Origin: Chthoniobacterales bacterium
GTDB taxonomy: Bacteria > Verrucomicrobiota > Verrucomicrobiia > Chthoniobacterales > UBA10450
Direction: 5' to 3'
Assembly (NCBI GenBank): GCA_003244145.1
Contig: QHBM01000084.1
Span: 1-64,000, forward strand
DNA: 64,000 bases
In this document: one piece after another, positions 16,736 to 26,453 of the stretch
Layout of the letters: each line of letters starts with the position of its first letter
Position numbering within the stretch: position 1 is the first letter of the stretch
Position numbers and translations under genes: made by a program
Notes under the pieces: generated by a model
Databases searched by the model: none
What the model was told of the DNA's origin: nothing
Seen by the model: only the letters and a program-made list of their open reading frames with translations

Positions 16736-17246
16736 GGATCTTCACGACTTTCTCGATCGTGTTCCAATTGCGCGTGGTGACCGGCACACCCAGTAGCTTC
16801 TCGATCTTACCCAGGTAGCTGATCGCTTTCATCTCCCGCCGATACAGACCCAGGACGAACCTGTCCTGGATCGCAATGACCTTCAAAAGCCAATCGTCCT
16901 CCGAAGGCAAACTAAGAGGAATAGGAGGCAGTGTGCGAAGTGGTTTGTGTAACACGTTCACGAACCGAGTTATGTTGGGGCCCGAGGGTTCCCGTGAGAA
17001 TGGATCCTTTGCCGCGAGTTTGATGATGTCGCGCGCGGGACAGATCATGATCTCGCATTTGAACGGCAACTTGCGAGCAATCGCGGCGCGCAGAACCGAT
17101 TCGCTCACCACTTCGCGCACCACGAACGTCCCGACCGCGCCAATGTTCACGAGCCCGAACTTCGACAGCTCCTTGGCTATGGCTGCCGGCCGGCACAGGT
17201 TCGCCCCACCGACGTTCACCGCACGAAGAAAGACGACTGAGGGCAC
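16713..17246 (-). CDS. DUF1697 family protein
   Basis: VVFLRAVNVGGANLCRPAAIAKELSKFGLVNIGAVGTFV; GTG start at 17246 inferred. Confidence 0.75.
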   Translation of the reverse strand: MPSVVFLRAVNVGGANLCRPAAIAKELSKFGLVNIGAVGTFVVREVVSESVLRAAIARKLPFKCEIMICPARDIIKLAAKDPFSREPSGPNITRFVNVLHKPLRTLPPIPLSLPSEDDWLLKVIAIQDRFVLGLYRREMKAISYLGKIEKLLGVPVTTRNWNTIEKVVKILGQDLQD

Positions 17247-17253
17247 GGGCAAA

Positions 17254-17295
17254 TTAGAAAGTAGAAAGTGGAAGGTGGAAGGTGGAAAGTGGAAA
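17254..17295. repeat. Heptad array TTAGAAA GTAGAAA GTGGAAG GTGGAAG GTGGAAA GTGGAAA
   Basis: Six 7-bp units. Confidence 0.9.
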
Positions 17296-17617
17296 GTATA
17301 GACCGCGTTTCGGCTGATTTGAAAATCTTTACCCGAGACTTGTCTGGATGAAACTGATTTTGGCGCGAGAACAAGAAAGTAATCTTGAGGATTTCCGCCG
17401 ACAACAAACCGAATCTCGCCGGTGGTCCCCATTGGACAGCGGAGCTGCACGCGGTCTGGAATCTCGACACCGCCAGGTTCGAGACCGTGGATTTCAAGCC
17501 GGGGAAGATCTCCGACCGTCCCTGGCTTCGGTAGAAGAGAGGGAACGGTCGCAAACCGGCGGGGATGTTTTCAACTCCGCTCTTGTTTGTCGGCGCAGCG
17601 CCGGGTAGTTAATCGCG

Positions 17618-18349
17618 ATGCTGCGTAGCTCAGGCGCGACCGAATCCCGTGATCTTCCCGGATTTCGCTTACGCGGGCGAGAGGTGGCGCGGCTGGAATC
17701 GTTTAGCGACGCGGTTTTCGGTTTCGCGCTCACGTTGCTCGTGGTCTCGCTCGACGTGCCGAAATCGTTCAACGATTTGGTGACCACGATGCGCGGCTTT
17801 CCGGCCTTCGCGCTCTGCTTCATGTTTCTGGCCCTCATCTGGAACGGCCACTACAAATTCTGTCGTCGCTACGGCCTCGACGATGGCACGACGCGGTTCC
17901 TCACCTGCGTGATGCTTTTCCTCGTTCTCTTCTACGTCTATCCGCTCAAGTTCCTTTTCAATTTCAGCATCAACGGCCTCGTCTTCGATTCCGTTCCGCC
18001 CGCATCAATGACCGGATCGCAATTCTCCAGCCTGCTGGTGATTTACGGCCTGGGCTTCGCGGCAGTTTACGGCGCCATGACGCTGCTTTATCTCCACGCC
18101 TATCGTTTGCGGGAAGCGCTCGGACTCAACGATCTCGAAAAATTCGACACCCGATACCAAATCTTTCGGCTCGTCGCGCTCACTGCCTTTGGGCTGATCG
18201 CTGCCGTGCTCGCCTGTGTCCCGATGGTGCGAAATTGGAGCAGTTTGGTTTACATGCTTCTCTTTCCCATCCTGCGGACGTCGCGCGGTATTCACCGCCG
18301 TCGCCGCGCGCCTTATATCGCGGCGATGAAGAACGGCCTTACGGAATAG
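17618..18349 (+). CDS. TMEM175-like (DUF1211) potassium channel family protein
   Basis: LESFSDAVFGFALTLLVVSLDVP; multiple TM segments. Confidence 0.75.
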   Translation: MLRSSGATESRDLPGFRLRGREVARLESFSDAVFGFALTLLVVSLDVPKSFNDLVTTMRGFPAFALCFMFLALIWNGHYKFCRRYGLDDGTTRFLTCVMLFLVLFYVYPLKFLFNFSINGLVFDSVPPASMTGSQFSSLLVIYGLGFAAVYGAMTLLYLHAYRLREALGLNDLEKFDTRYQIFRLVALTAFGLIAAVLACVPMVRNWSSLVYMLLFPILRTSRGIHRRRRAPYIAAMKNGLTE

Positions 18350-18480
18350 ATCCGCCGAAAAGGTGATCGAACACGTTAGGCATTGCCGATCATGACGATT
18401 GGGCCTTCGCGTTTCGGCACGCCGCCTTCACGCTCGAGACTTATGGCGAATGCTTTGATCTGCGCGACTTCCGTCTCCCG

Positions 18481-20760
18481 CTAGAACTGATAGCGTCGCG
18501 CAACCAGGGTGACGTCGCTGCCGTATGTGGGTATGGTCTCTGCGGGTCGTGCCGGTGATGCTCGATCGGCTGTGGGCAAGCCGGGCGAAGTATCGGCTAC
18601 CCATATCTTCACCGGCTTCTGCGCGAGAAAGCGCAACTCCAGCTGCGCGCCTTCAGCGGGAACATTCTCGAAGCGGAGCGACCAGGGCGCATTGCTTTTG
18701 GGGTCACCCTGCATCGGCTGGAAACGGCCGTTCCAACCCGCGGCAAGCAGTTTCAATTCTCCTGGCAATCGCACCAACAGCGATCGCGCGTCGCGGGCGG
18801 AGGTGAGCTGCAAAGTGAGCGAGCGAATGTTATCCGCAGTGGTGTCGTTCGTAACAGTAACCGAGGGGGCCGCCAGTGGCAGCAACGTCGCTTCGGCACT
18901 TAGGAGCGGCCGATCGGAGCCGGCGGCAAACTCAGGATCAACCTGTCGGCGCGGATTGTCTCCTAGCATATGCGCGGTCCATGCATCGGGCGCGTTATCG
19001 TAGGTTGTCCATTTCGCTTTCTTCTCATCTGCATTCACGCTGTAGATCAAACTGTCGCGGCGCGGATGCTCGGCACTGAAGTGCGAGAGATAGATGCCGG
19101 ATACGATCAGGAAGGCGGAGAGAACAAATACGACCGTGACCGTCGCAAGTGCTTTGCTAACGAGGCGATCGAAGAGCGGCACAGCGAGTGCCATTAGTGT
19201 GGTCAGAAGAAAAACATCCGCGCCGACGGAGAGGTAGTTGAAATTGAGGCTGACAAAAAACATGTAGGCAAGTGGCACCAGAGTCAGGAGCGCCGGGATG
19301 ACGAAAAGCAATTCGGATAGCGGGCGTGCCCGTTCGGGGATCCAAAAGGTGAAGAGCAGACCGGCCATCCCAAAGAGGAGCGGCCATTGCAAGACGTAGC
19401 TACCGCCAACAAGCAGAAAACAAAGGACAAGTGTAAGCAGCGCGGCGGCGAAGAGCTGGCCGGCCGCCAGGTTCGCGAGGCCAAGCTTTGCGCGGAGAAA
19501 TCGTAGCGACGCAAGCCCGCAACCGACCCCGACTCCCATGACCCCGGCAAACAAGAGCTGATTGCTTCTGGTATCGCCCTCGAGGAATTCACCGGCAATC
19601 AGCTTTGCAACAGCAAAGGCCGCAAACGTCCCACCGCCTATTACCAACAGCTGAAGGAAAAAACTCCCGAAACCGACGGCGACCTTTCCGAAGGCGATTC
19701 CGTTTCGTTTTCGCCCGCGAGCACAAATGATCGCGAAGGCGACAGGAGCGAGGAACGCGAGCGCCCACACTAGCCAGACTGGATAAACGAACAGTTGGCT
19801 GCCGAACCAATTGAAGTAAACCAGATCGGGTTCTCTACCAGGAGCGCGCGGTAAATTTCCGAAATGGCGCGCGAGCGCGAGGACATTCGCCCCCATGTGC
19901 TGCACGCTTTGTTTGTCCAGGTTCTCGATCGAGTCGAGTCGCGAATGATAATTCTGGAAGGTTTCGAGGAAGGCGAAATTAAGTCCGCTTAATCCGGCCG
20001 CTTTGAGCGGCGTGAAATCGGTGTCGTTAGGCAGGAGCTTGTAGACTGAGGCCATCAAGGACGACGCCATCGGGTATGGCGCCGCGCGCGCGAACTCGCG
20101 GATCAGCGCGCCATTGTCGTTGCTCGTCTCGAACATCAAAGCCGGCCCCGAACTGCCTCGCGCTTCGAGATTCAGCATCAGCCCGATGCGATCGGCCAGC
20201 TCCCGATGATCGGCCGCGAAGGCCTGGGCCCCGAATAGCCCGCGGGCTTCTTCTCCATCGCTGAACAAGACGACAAGATCGTTCTTGAGCGGAGGGCCCG
20301 CTTGCAGCGCGCGGATGGTCTCGAGAATCACGATCACGCCCGCGCCGTCGTCCGCTGCTCCGGGGCCTTCAGCTACGGAGTCATAATGAGCGACGAGCAT
20401 TACGGCGCGGTTGTTCGATTGGCCGCGAAAAGTAGCCACGATGTTCTGGACAATGCCGGAATTCAGAATGCGGCCGCGTTGGGCGGAGCCGATTGTCCTC
20501 TCGACTTGGACGTCGCCGCCGAGCCGCAAAAGATTTTCCACCAAATAATCGCGCACTTGATCATTGCTTCCGATCGGATGCGGCTGTTTCGCGATCTGCT
20601 GCAGGTGCGTCATCGCACGTTCGGCGGAAAAAACATCGAGCGGCGCCAGGGTGGTAAGGGCTGGCGGAGGTCGCGTCCCGTAAAGGGCAAGGCCGCTTGT
20701 GATGATCACCGCGAGCCAAAGCCCGAGCGTCGCCGACGCGGCGAATAACGGCCGTTTCAT
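18481..20760 (-). CDS. M28 family metallopeptidase with C-terminal membrane region
   Basis: VAHYDSVAEGPGAADDGAGV, LFSDGEEARGLFGAQAF. Confidence 0.9.
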   Translation of the reverse strand: MKRPLFAASATLGLWLAVIITSGLALYGTRPPPALTTLAPLDVFSAERAMTHLQQIAKQPHPIGSNDQVRDYLVENLLRLGGDVQVERTIGSAQRGRILNSGIVQNIVATFRGQSNNRAVMLVAHYDSVAEGPGAADDGAGVIVILETIRALQAGPPLKNDLVVLFSDGEEARGLFGAQAFAADHRELADRIGLMLNLEARGSSGPALMFETSNDNGALIREFARAAPYPMASSLMASVYKLLPNDTDFTPLKAAGLSGLNFAFLETFQNYHSRLDSIENLDKQSVQHMGANVLALARHFGNLPRAPGREPDLVYFNWFGSQLFVYPVWLVWALAFLAPVAFAIICARGRKRNGIAFGKVAVGFGSFFLQLLVIGGGTFAAFAVAKLIAGEFLEGDTRSNQLLFAGVMGVGVGCGLASLRFLRAKLGLANLAAGQLFAAALLTLVLCFLLVGGSYVLQWPLLFGMAGLLFTFWIPERARPLSELLFVIPALLTLVPLAYMFFVSLNFNYLSVGADVFLLTTLMALAVPLFDRLVSKALATVTVVFVLSAFLIVSGIYLSHFSAEHPRRDSLIYSVNADEKKAKWTTYDNAPDAWTAHMLGDNPRRQVDPEFAAGSDRPLLSAEATLLPLAAPSVTVTNDTTADNIRSLTLQLTSARDARSLLVRLPGELKLLAAGWNGRFQPMQGDPKSNAPWSLRFENVPAEGAQLELRFLAQKPVKIWVADTSPGLPTADRASPARPAETIPTYGSDVTLVARRYQF

Positions 20761-20775
20761 CGCGACTGAAAAGCG

Positions 20776-21108
20776 TCAGGTGAGATTCGTCTGCATGAAT
20801 CTTGAACTCGCGTGGATGTCGATTTGCCGCAGCGTGGTGTCGCCGGAGTTGATGAAGCGGTGCGGCGTGCCCGCTGGAATCACAACAATGCCGCCCGCTT
20901 TCACCTCGCGCTGTTCATCTCCGACGGTGATGGTGGCGCAGCCTTCGATGGTGAAGGCGACTTCGACGTACGGATGGGTATGCAAGGGCGGGCCTTGGCC
21001 GGGCTTCGCCGTGACGATGTAAGCCGAGAAGGGCGCGCCTTGAGTTTCGCCGACAAACTCATGCGACATTCCGATAAACGGCAGTTGATCGAGATTGATG
21101 AAGCTCAT
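20776..21108 (-). CDS. Cupin domain protein
   Basis: PPLHTHPYVEVAFTIEG..GGIVVIPAGTPHRFIN. Confidence 0.85.
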   Translation of the reverse strand: MSFINLDQLPFIGMSHEFVGETQGAPFSAYIVTAKPGQGPPLHTHPYVEVAFTIEGCATITVGDEQREVKAGGIVVIPAGTPHRFINSGDTTLRQIDIHASSRFMQTNLT

Positions 21109-21144
21109 TGCTGTGAAGAAAAGTAGAAAACGCAGACGTCAGAG

Positions 21145-21633
21145 CTATCCATTCTCCTCAAACTCGCCGCGCTCGCGATTTTTTCGGACCCGGTCCCACG
21201 GAAAACATTTGCCGTTCATAGCGAGGTAAACTCCGGCGGGCAGCACCTGCACGAATGAGAGCGCACTGCCAAGATTGAAGAGACCGTCGGAGCTGCCAAA
21301 GGCGTAAGGAATCATCGCGCCGGTGAGCACGATGGTTTTTCCCGTGACGGCGCGGGCCAGCGCGGCGGCGGTTTCCGTCATCGTGTCGGTGCCGTGAGTA
21401 ATCACGATGCGATCCTCCTCGGCCCCGAGGCAATTCTGCACGATGAGCGCGCGATCGGCATCGGTCATTTCGAGACTGTCGATCATCATCACGGTGCGGA
21501 TGGTGACCTCCACGCGCGAACGTCCCAGCCGGAGCATCTCGGCCACGTGGGTATCCTTGAAGAAGAGCTGTCCGTCGCGTTCGTTGTATTCCTTATCGAA
21601 CGTGCCGCCGGAGACGAGGATTCGGATGGACAT
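21145..21633 (-). CDS. Asparaginase-domain protein (short, N-terminal domain only)
   Basis: VSGGTFDKEYNE, VITHGTDTMTETA, VLTGAMIPYAFGSSDGLFNLGSAL. Confidence 0.8.
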   Translation of the reverse strand: MSIRILVSGGTFDKEYNERDGQLFFKDTHVAEMLRLGRSRVEVTIRTVMMIDSLEMTDADRALIVQNCLGAEEDRIVITHGTDTMTETAAALARAVTGKTIVLTGAMIPYAFGSSDGLFNLGSALSFVQVLPAGVYLAMNGKCFPWDRVRKNRERGEFEENG

Positions 21634-21635
21634 AG

Positions 21636-21663
21636 GGTCGGAAGTCAGAGATCGGAGGAGAGT
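21636..21663. repeat. Heptad array GGTCGGA AGTCAGA GATCGGA GGAGAGT
   Basis: 7-bp period. Confidence 0.8.
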
Positions 21664-21818
21664 CGGGCCCTCAACCGATCGAAACGCAGGGTCACCATGT
21701 CTGCGGGCTTTTCGATTTCGGCTTTCCCTTCGACGTAGATATACGGCTTATCGGGCAATCCGCCTTGGGCGAACAGCGACAGGGGCAGACACAGGCACGC
21801 GAGGAGAACAAGTTTCAT
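21645..21818 (-). pseudogene. Truncated SIMPL/DUF541-like secreted protein
   Basis: MKLVLLACLCLPLSLFAQGGLPDKPYIYVEGKAEIEKPADMVTLRFD... then stops inside a heptad repeat array. Confidence 0.5.
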
Positions 21819-22022
21819 ATGGCCGAAGAGTGTCCGAATCGGAGGCTGCCTGCAAGACTTGGCTCGGTCGACATTGGATTCCCTGGGCTGTGTTAATGCG
21901 CGAAACTCACTGACTACTTCAGCGTAATCTCGCGCCCCACGGTCAACAGCTGCGTGGAGAGAAGGCTGACATTTGACAAAAGACAAGACGCGCCAGCGCG
22001 CTATAATGCTCGTTTCGTCGTC

Positions 22023-23207
22023 ATGAATAAGAACCTCGATCTCCGTCTCGCCAGGCGCATGGCGCGTCTCGGCACGGAGACCGCGTTCGAGGTCCTGGTG
22101 AAAGCGCGAGCGCTCGAGGCCACGGGCCGCGACATCGTCCATCTCGAAATCGGGGAGCCTGATTTCGATACCCCGGAAAATATTATCTCTGCGGCGACGG
22201 ACGCGTTGCACAAGGGCTTCACCCACTACGGACCCTCGGCCGGTTTGCCCCAGCTGCGTGAGACCATCGCGCAGTACGTGACTGAGACGCGCCAGGTAAA
22301 AGCGACGCCGGAAGAAGTGGTCGTTGTCCCCGGCGGCAAGCCGATCATTTTTTTCGTTATTCTGGCGCTGGCCGAAGAAGGGGATGAAGTCATTTACCCG
22401 AATCCCGGATTCCCGATCTATGAGTCGATGATCAATTACGTCGGCGCGAAAGCCGTGCCGATCCGGTTGCGCGAGGAGATGGATTTCCGGCTTGACGTCG
22501 GCGAGCTCGCCCGGCTGATCAACGACCGCACGAAGCTCATCATTCTGAATTCGCCGCAGAACCCGACCGGCGGCATGCTGACGAAGGAAGACATCGACGG
22601 CATCGCGCGCGCCATCGGCGACCGCAACATCATGGTGTTGACCGACGAGATCTACAGCCGCCTCATCTTCGAAGGCGAGCATCATTCGATCATGTCAGTC
22701 GACGGAATGCAGGAGCGCTCCATTTTGCTCGACGGTTTCTCCAAGACCTACGCCATGACTGGCTGGCGGATGGGCTACGGCGTGATGCGCGCCGACCTGG
22801 CGATGCACGTCGCGCGGTTGATGACTAACTCCAACTCCTGTACCGCGAGCTTCACCCAAGTCGCCGGCATTGAAGCGCTCCGCGGACCGCAGGCCTCGGT
22901 CGAGGCGATGTGCGCCGAGTTCAAGAAGCGGCGCGACATCATGGTTGCCGGCCTGAACCAGATCAAAGGTTTCTCCTGTCGCTTGCCCAAGGGCGCGTTC
23001 TACGTTTTCCCCAATATCAAAGAAACCGGGTGGCCATCGAAGAAACTGGCCGACGCGTTGCTCGACGACGCCGGAGTCGCTGGATTGTCGGGGACGGCGT
23101 TTGGCGATTTCGGCGAAGGCTATTTGCGATTCAGCGTGGCGAACTCAATCGAGAACATCGAGAAGGCGCTCGATCGCGTCGGTGCGTGGGCGAAGAAGAA
23201 TCTTTGA
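22023..23207 (+). CDS. PLP-dependent class I aminotransferase (aspartate aminotransferase-like)
   Basis: LEIGEPDFDTP, NSPQNPTGG, DGFSKTYAMTGWRMGY. Confidence 0.92.
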   Translation: MNKNLDLRLARRMARLGTETAFEVLVKARALEATGRDIVHLEIGEPDFDTPENIISAATDALHKGFTHYGPSAGLPQLRETIAQYVTETRQVKATPEEVVVVPGGKPIIFFVILALAEEGDEVIYPNPGFPIYESMINYVGAKAVPIRLREEMDFRLDVGELARLINDRTKLIILNSPQNPTGGMLTKEDIDGIARAIGDRNIMVLTDEIYSRLIFEGEHHSIMSVDGMQERSILLDGFSKTYAMTGWRMGYGVMRADLAMHVARLMTNSNSCTASFTQVAGIEALRGPQASVEAMCAEFKKRRDIMVAGLNQIKGFSCRLPKGAFYVFPNIKETGWPSKKLADALLDDAGVAGLSGTAFGDFGEGYLRFSVANSIENIEKALDRVGAWAKKNL

Positions 23208-23231
23208 AGGGAGGAGAAATTTTTCTTAGCT

Positions 23232-24356
23232 ATGGCCGACAAGAAACGAATTTTTGCCACCTCCCGCATCGGCGATCCCGCGGAGAACCGTTTGCGCGAG
23301 CGCGGTTATGAGCTCGAGGTTTTTCAAGGCCCGGAAGCGCCGCCGAAGAAATTGATCATCGAGAAATTGAAAAGCGGCGTCGACGCGTTGATCACCACGC
23401 TCCGCGATCCGATCGACGCCGAGATCTTCGAAGCAGGGAAGGGGACACTCAGGGTCGTGGCGCAGATCGCCGTCGGTTTCGATAACATCAACCGCGCCGA
23501 CGCCAACAAATACCAGGTCCCATTCACGAACACCGCCGACGTCCTTACTGAAGCGACGGCCGAGTTTGCGTTTCTCATGCTCGGAATGCTGGCGCGCAAA
23601 ATGTATGCGAGTGAGCGTCTGGTGCGGGAGCAGAAGTGGCCGTCGTGGCATCCATTCCTGCCGTTTCTCGGCGACGAAGTGACCGGCAAAACCATCGCTG
23701 TTATCGGCACCGGACGAATCGGACTGGCGATGATCAAGAAATGCTCGGGGTTCGACATGAATATTCTGTGCTACGACCCGGCGTATCATAATGACAATTA
23801 CGTGGCCGCGATTCAGGAGTTGATGGACCTGCGCCATGCGCGGGAGATTCAGAAGGAAAAAACCTGGATCAAGTACGTGGAGTTCGAGGAGGCGCTTCGC
23901 GGCGCCGATTACGTGAGCATCCACGTGCCGTTGTTGCGCGAAGGCGAAACCGATAAGCCGACCTATCACGTCATCAACGAGAAAACGCTGAAGCTGATGA
24001 AGCCGACGGCCTACTTGGTCAATAGCTCCCGCGGCCCGGTCGTAGACGAGAAGGCGCTCGCCCAGGCGCTGAAAGACAAGGTCATCGCCGGAGCGGCGCT
24101 CGACGTCTTCGAGAAGGAGCCGCTCCCCGCCGATTCGCCGCTGCTCGATCCCGAAATCGCGGACCGCACCCGGTTGTTCCATCACTTCGCCAGTGGCGGG
24201 CAGATCACTCGGCTCTCGGTCGATCCCGACAAAGGCATGGCCGGGCGGACGGCGCAGGCGGTGATCGATGTGTTGGAAGCGAACTACGGCGGCGACCCTA
24301 CGAAGATGCCGTACGTAGTGAATAAGGAAGCGTTTACGAAGCCTGCCTCGCCGTAG
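23232..24356 (+). CDS. D-isomer-specific 2-hydroxyacid dehydrogenase
   Basis: VIGTGRIGLAMIKK, VNSSRGPVVDEKAL, GAALDVFEKEPL. Confidence 0.9.
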   Translation: MADKKRIFATSRIGDPAENRLRERGYELEVFQGPEAPPKKLIIEKLKSGVDALITTLRDPIDAEIFEAGKGTLRVVAQIAVGFDNINRADANKYQVPFTNTADVLTEATAEFAFLMLGMLARKMYASERLVREQKWPSWHPFLPFLGDEVTGKTIAVIGTGRIGLAMIKKCSGFDMNILCYDPAYHNDNYVAAIQELMDLRHAREIQKEKTWIKYVEFEEALRGADYVSIHVPLLREGETDKPTYHVINEKTLKLMKPTAYLVNSSRGPVVDEKALAQALKDKVIAGAALDVFEKEPLPADSPLLDPEIADRTRLFHHFASGGQITRLSVDPDKGMAGRTAQAVIDVLEANYGGDPTKMPYVVNKEAFTKPASP

Positions 24357-24368
24357 CCGTCGCAGCGA

Positions 24369-24839
24369 TCAGATTTCTCTGCGCATGGTCACGGTGCCTT
24401 CACTGTCGCTCACAATCTTGAAACCGAATCGCTCGTAGAGCCGTACTGCTGGGTTGGTGGCAGAGGCGCGAATCGAAATCGCTGAGTGGTGAGGATTCGC
24501 TTTGACTAATTGGGTGAGGAGCGCGGCGCCAAGGCCACGTTTGCGCTGGCCGGATTTGACCGCGAAGGCAAGTTCGGGCGCCGATTCCGTCTGCTCACTG
24601 TCTCCCTTAGCCTCGGGCACACGATACCAAACCGCGCCAAGCACTTCCTGACTCGCCTTATCGGACACGAGAAAACCGGTGTCGCCCGCGCGGCCCCAGC
24701 CCTCAACGTAGCGAGCATATTGAGGTTGTTTCAGAATGTCGCGGGACGTCGCTTTCTCGGCTGTTTGGAGGGCTTGATACAGCATGTCCCACAGAATCGA
24801 TTCATCCATTGCCGTGAGCGGGCGAATCACGTAGTCCAT
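24369..24839 (-). CDS. GNAT family N-acetyltransferase
   Basis: RKRGLGAALLTQLVKAN, AVRLYERFGFKIV. Confidence 0.83.
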   Translation of the reverse strand: MDYVIRPLTAMDESILWDMLYQALQTAEKATSRDILKQPQYARYVEGWGRAGDTGFLVSDKASQEVLGAVWYRVPEAKGDSEQTESAPELAFAVKSGQRKRGLGAALLTQLVKANPHHSAISIRASATNPAVRLYERFGFKIVSDSEGTVTMRREI

Positions 24840-24968
24840 AAGTGAGAGAATCAATAATTAAGAAGGGAAAAGCAACTCTTCTGGTAAAGGTTGACGGCTG
24901 GAATAGCGCGCTCAACAAACTGGAGAAAATTGTCAGCAAGTAATTGTCGATATAAACAAAGGAAAAAC

Positions 24969-25337
24969 ATGAATACCGAAGAAGTAGCGAAGAAAGTGGT
25001 GGAGCTGGTCCGCAAACAGGCGTGGAAAGAAGCGGTCGATACTCTCTACGCGAAGGATATTGTAAGCGTGGAAGCTACGGCAAGGGACGGCAGCTCGCCG
25101 GAGACGCACGGGATCGAAGGGGTGCACAAGAAGGTGGACTGGTGGATAACCGCCATGGAAGTGCACAGCTTCAAAGTCACCGGGCCGTTCGTCGCGCACG
25201 ACCGATTCGTGGTGCAGTACGACGTGGATGTGACGGATAGGGAATCAAAGAAGCGATTCCAAATGTCCGAGGTCGGCGTCTACACCGTGAAAGACGGTAA
25301 GATTGTCCGGGAAGAGTTTCTGCCCGCCTCAGATTAG
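24969..25337 (+). CDS. SnoaL/NTF2-like protein
   Basis: Small alpha+beta fold pattern: WKEAVDTLYAKDIVSVEA...MSEVGVYTVKDGKIVREEFL. Confidence 0.7.
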   Translation: MNTEEVAKKVVELVRKQAWKEAVDTLYAKDIVSVEATARDGSSPETHGIEGVHKKVDWWITAMEVHSFKVTGPFVAHDRFVVQYDVDVTDRESKKRFQMSEVGVYTVKDGKIVREEFLPASD

Positions 25338-25417
25338 AACGGTTTGGGGCTGCGGTGAAGATTCGCCGTAACCGATTTTGTGTGGTGGCGTCTTAATATT
25401 CTGAGGTGACGCTTATA

Positions 25418-26392
25418 ATGAAAGCCCTTTTGATTTGTGTCTTGCTGACGTGGTCGATCTTGTCGGGTGCGCTTGGGAAGGGCTATGACCCGTTAGCAAT
25501 CGCTCCGAAATTTCAAGCGCAGTCGCGCGATTTGACTGTGCACGACGCGGCGCGGAACCGCGATATTCCGGTGCGGCTTTATCTGCCGGCTAACGAGAAG
25601 GCGGAGCCGGTGGTGTTATTCAGTCATGGGCTGGGCGGATCGCGCGCCGGCAGCAAGTTTCTCGGAGAACATTGGGCGGCGCGCGGTTACTTGGCGGTCT
25701 TTGTCCAACATCCGGGGAGCGACGAGGCGGTGTGGAAGGCGGCAGCGCCCGGACAACGCCTGGCTGCGATGCGCGAGGCCGCGTCCCTGGAGAATTTTCT
25801 TTTGCGGGTGAAGGACGTAACGGCCGTGCTCGATCAACTCGAAGCCTGGAACAAGAGTGGCCCGCTCGCCGGCCGGATGGACCTAACGAAGATCGGCATG
25901 TCGGGGCATTCCTTCGGCGCAATAACGACCGAAGCGGTGAGCGGCGAAACATTCCCGGCTAGCGGAAGGACGCTAGCCGATTCTCGCATTCGCGCCGCGG
26001 TCATCTTCAGTCCGAGCATCCCAACTTCCATGAGCCCTGAACGAGCGTTCGGCGACGTACGAATTCCCTGGCTGCTAATGACCGGTACGCTCGACACCGC
26101 GCCCATCGGCCACGCCGATGTGAAATCGCGACTGGCAGTTTACCCTGCGCTGCACGGTGCGCCGAAATATGAAGTGGTCTTGGACAAAGCTGAGCACTCG
26201 GCGTTTACAGATCGCGCCTTGCCCGGCGATCAGGCACCGCGTAATCCGAATCATCATCGCGTGATTCTCGCGCTCTCGAGTGCGTTTTGGGACGCGTATC
26301 TGCGCGGCGACAAGGATGCGCTCGCGTGGCTGAATGGCGCCGGCCCACGCACTGTGCTCGAGGCGGCCGACGACTGGAAAGCATCACCTTAG
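25418..26392 (+). CDS. Secreted alpha/beta hydrolase (dienelactone/PAF-acetylhydrolase-like)
   Basis: VVLFSHGLGGSRAGSKFLGEHWAARGY, IGMSGHSFGAIT. Confidence 0.83.
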   Translation: MKALLICVLLTWSILSGALGKGYDPLAIAPKFQAQSRDLTVHDAARNRDIPVRLYLPANEKAEPVVLFSHGLGGSRAGSKFLGEHWAARGYLAVFVQHPGSDEAVWKAAAPGQRLAAMREAASLENFLLRVKDVTAVLDQLEAWNKSGPLAGRMDLTKIGMSGHSFGAITTEAVSGETFPASGRTLADSRIRAAVIFSPSIPTSMSPERAFGDVRIPWLLMTGTLDTAPIGHADVKSRLAVYPALHGAPKYEVVLDKAEHSAFTDRALPGDQAPRNPNHHRVILALSSAFWDAYLRGDKDALAWLNGAGPRTVLEAADDWKASP

Positions 26393-26453
26393 AAGATTCC
26401 GGAGGGCGAAGTTGGCTTGCCAACGGGGGACCGGATCGGAAACATTCGCTTCG

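Noticed and set aside
17247-17450. N-terminal extension of the DUF1697 ORF (…FHFPPSTFHFLLSN…)
   Set aside because: This segment is a translation of the 7-bp repeat array; a GTG start at 17246 gives the normal N-terminus.
21819-22685. Long minus-strand ORF antisense to the aminotransferase gene
   Set aside because: Fully overlaps a confidently assigned CDS; low-complexity, no motif; typical GC-rich antisense open frame. Only its last 57 codons (21645-21818) look real.
23226-24185. 319-aa minus-strand ORF
   Set aside because: Antisense to the 2-hydroxyacid dehydrogenase gene; no recognisable protein features.
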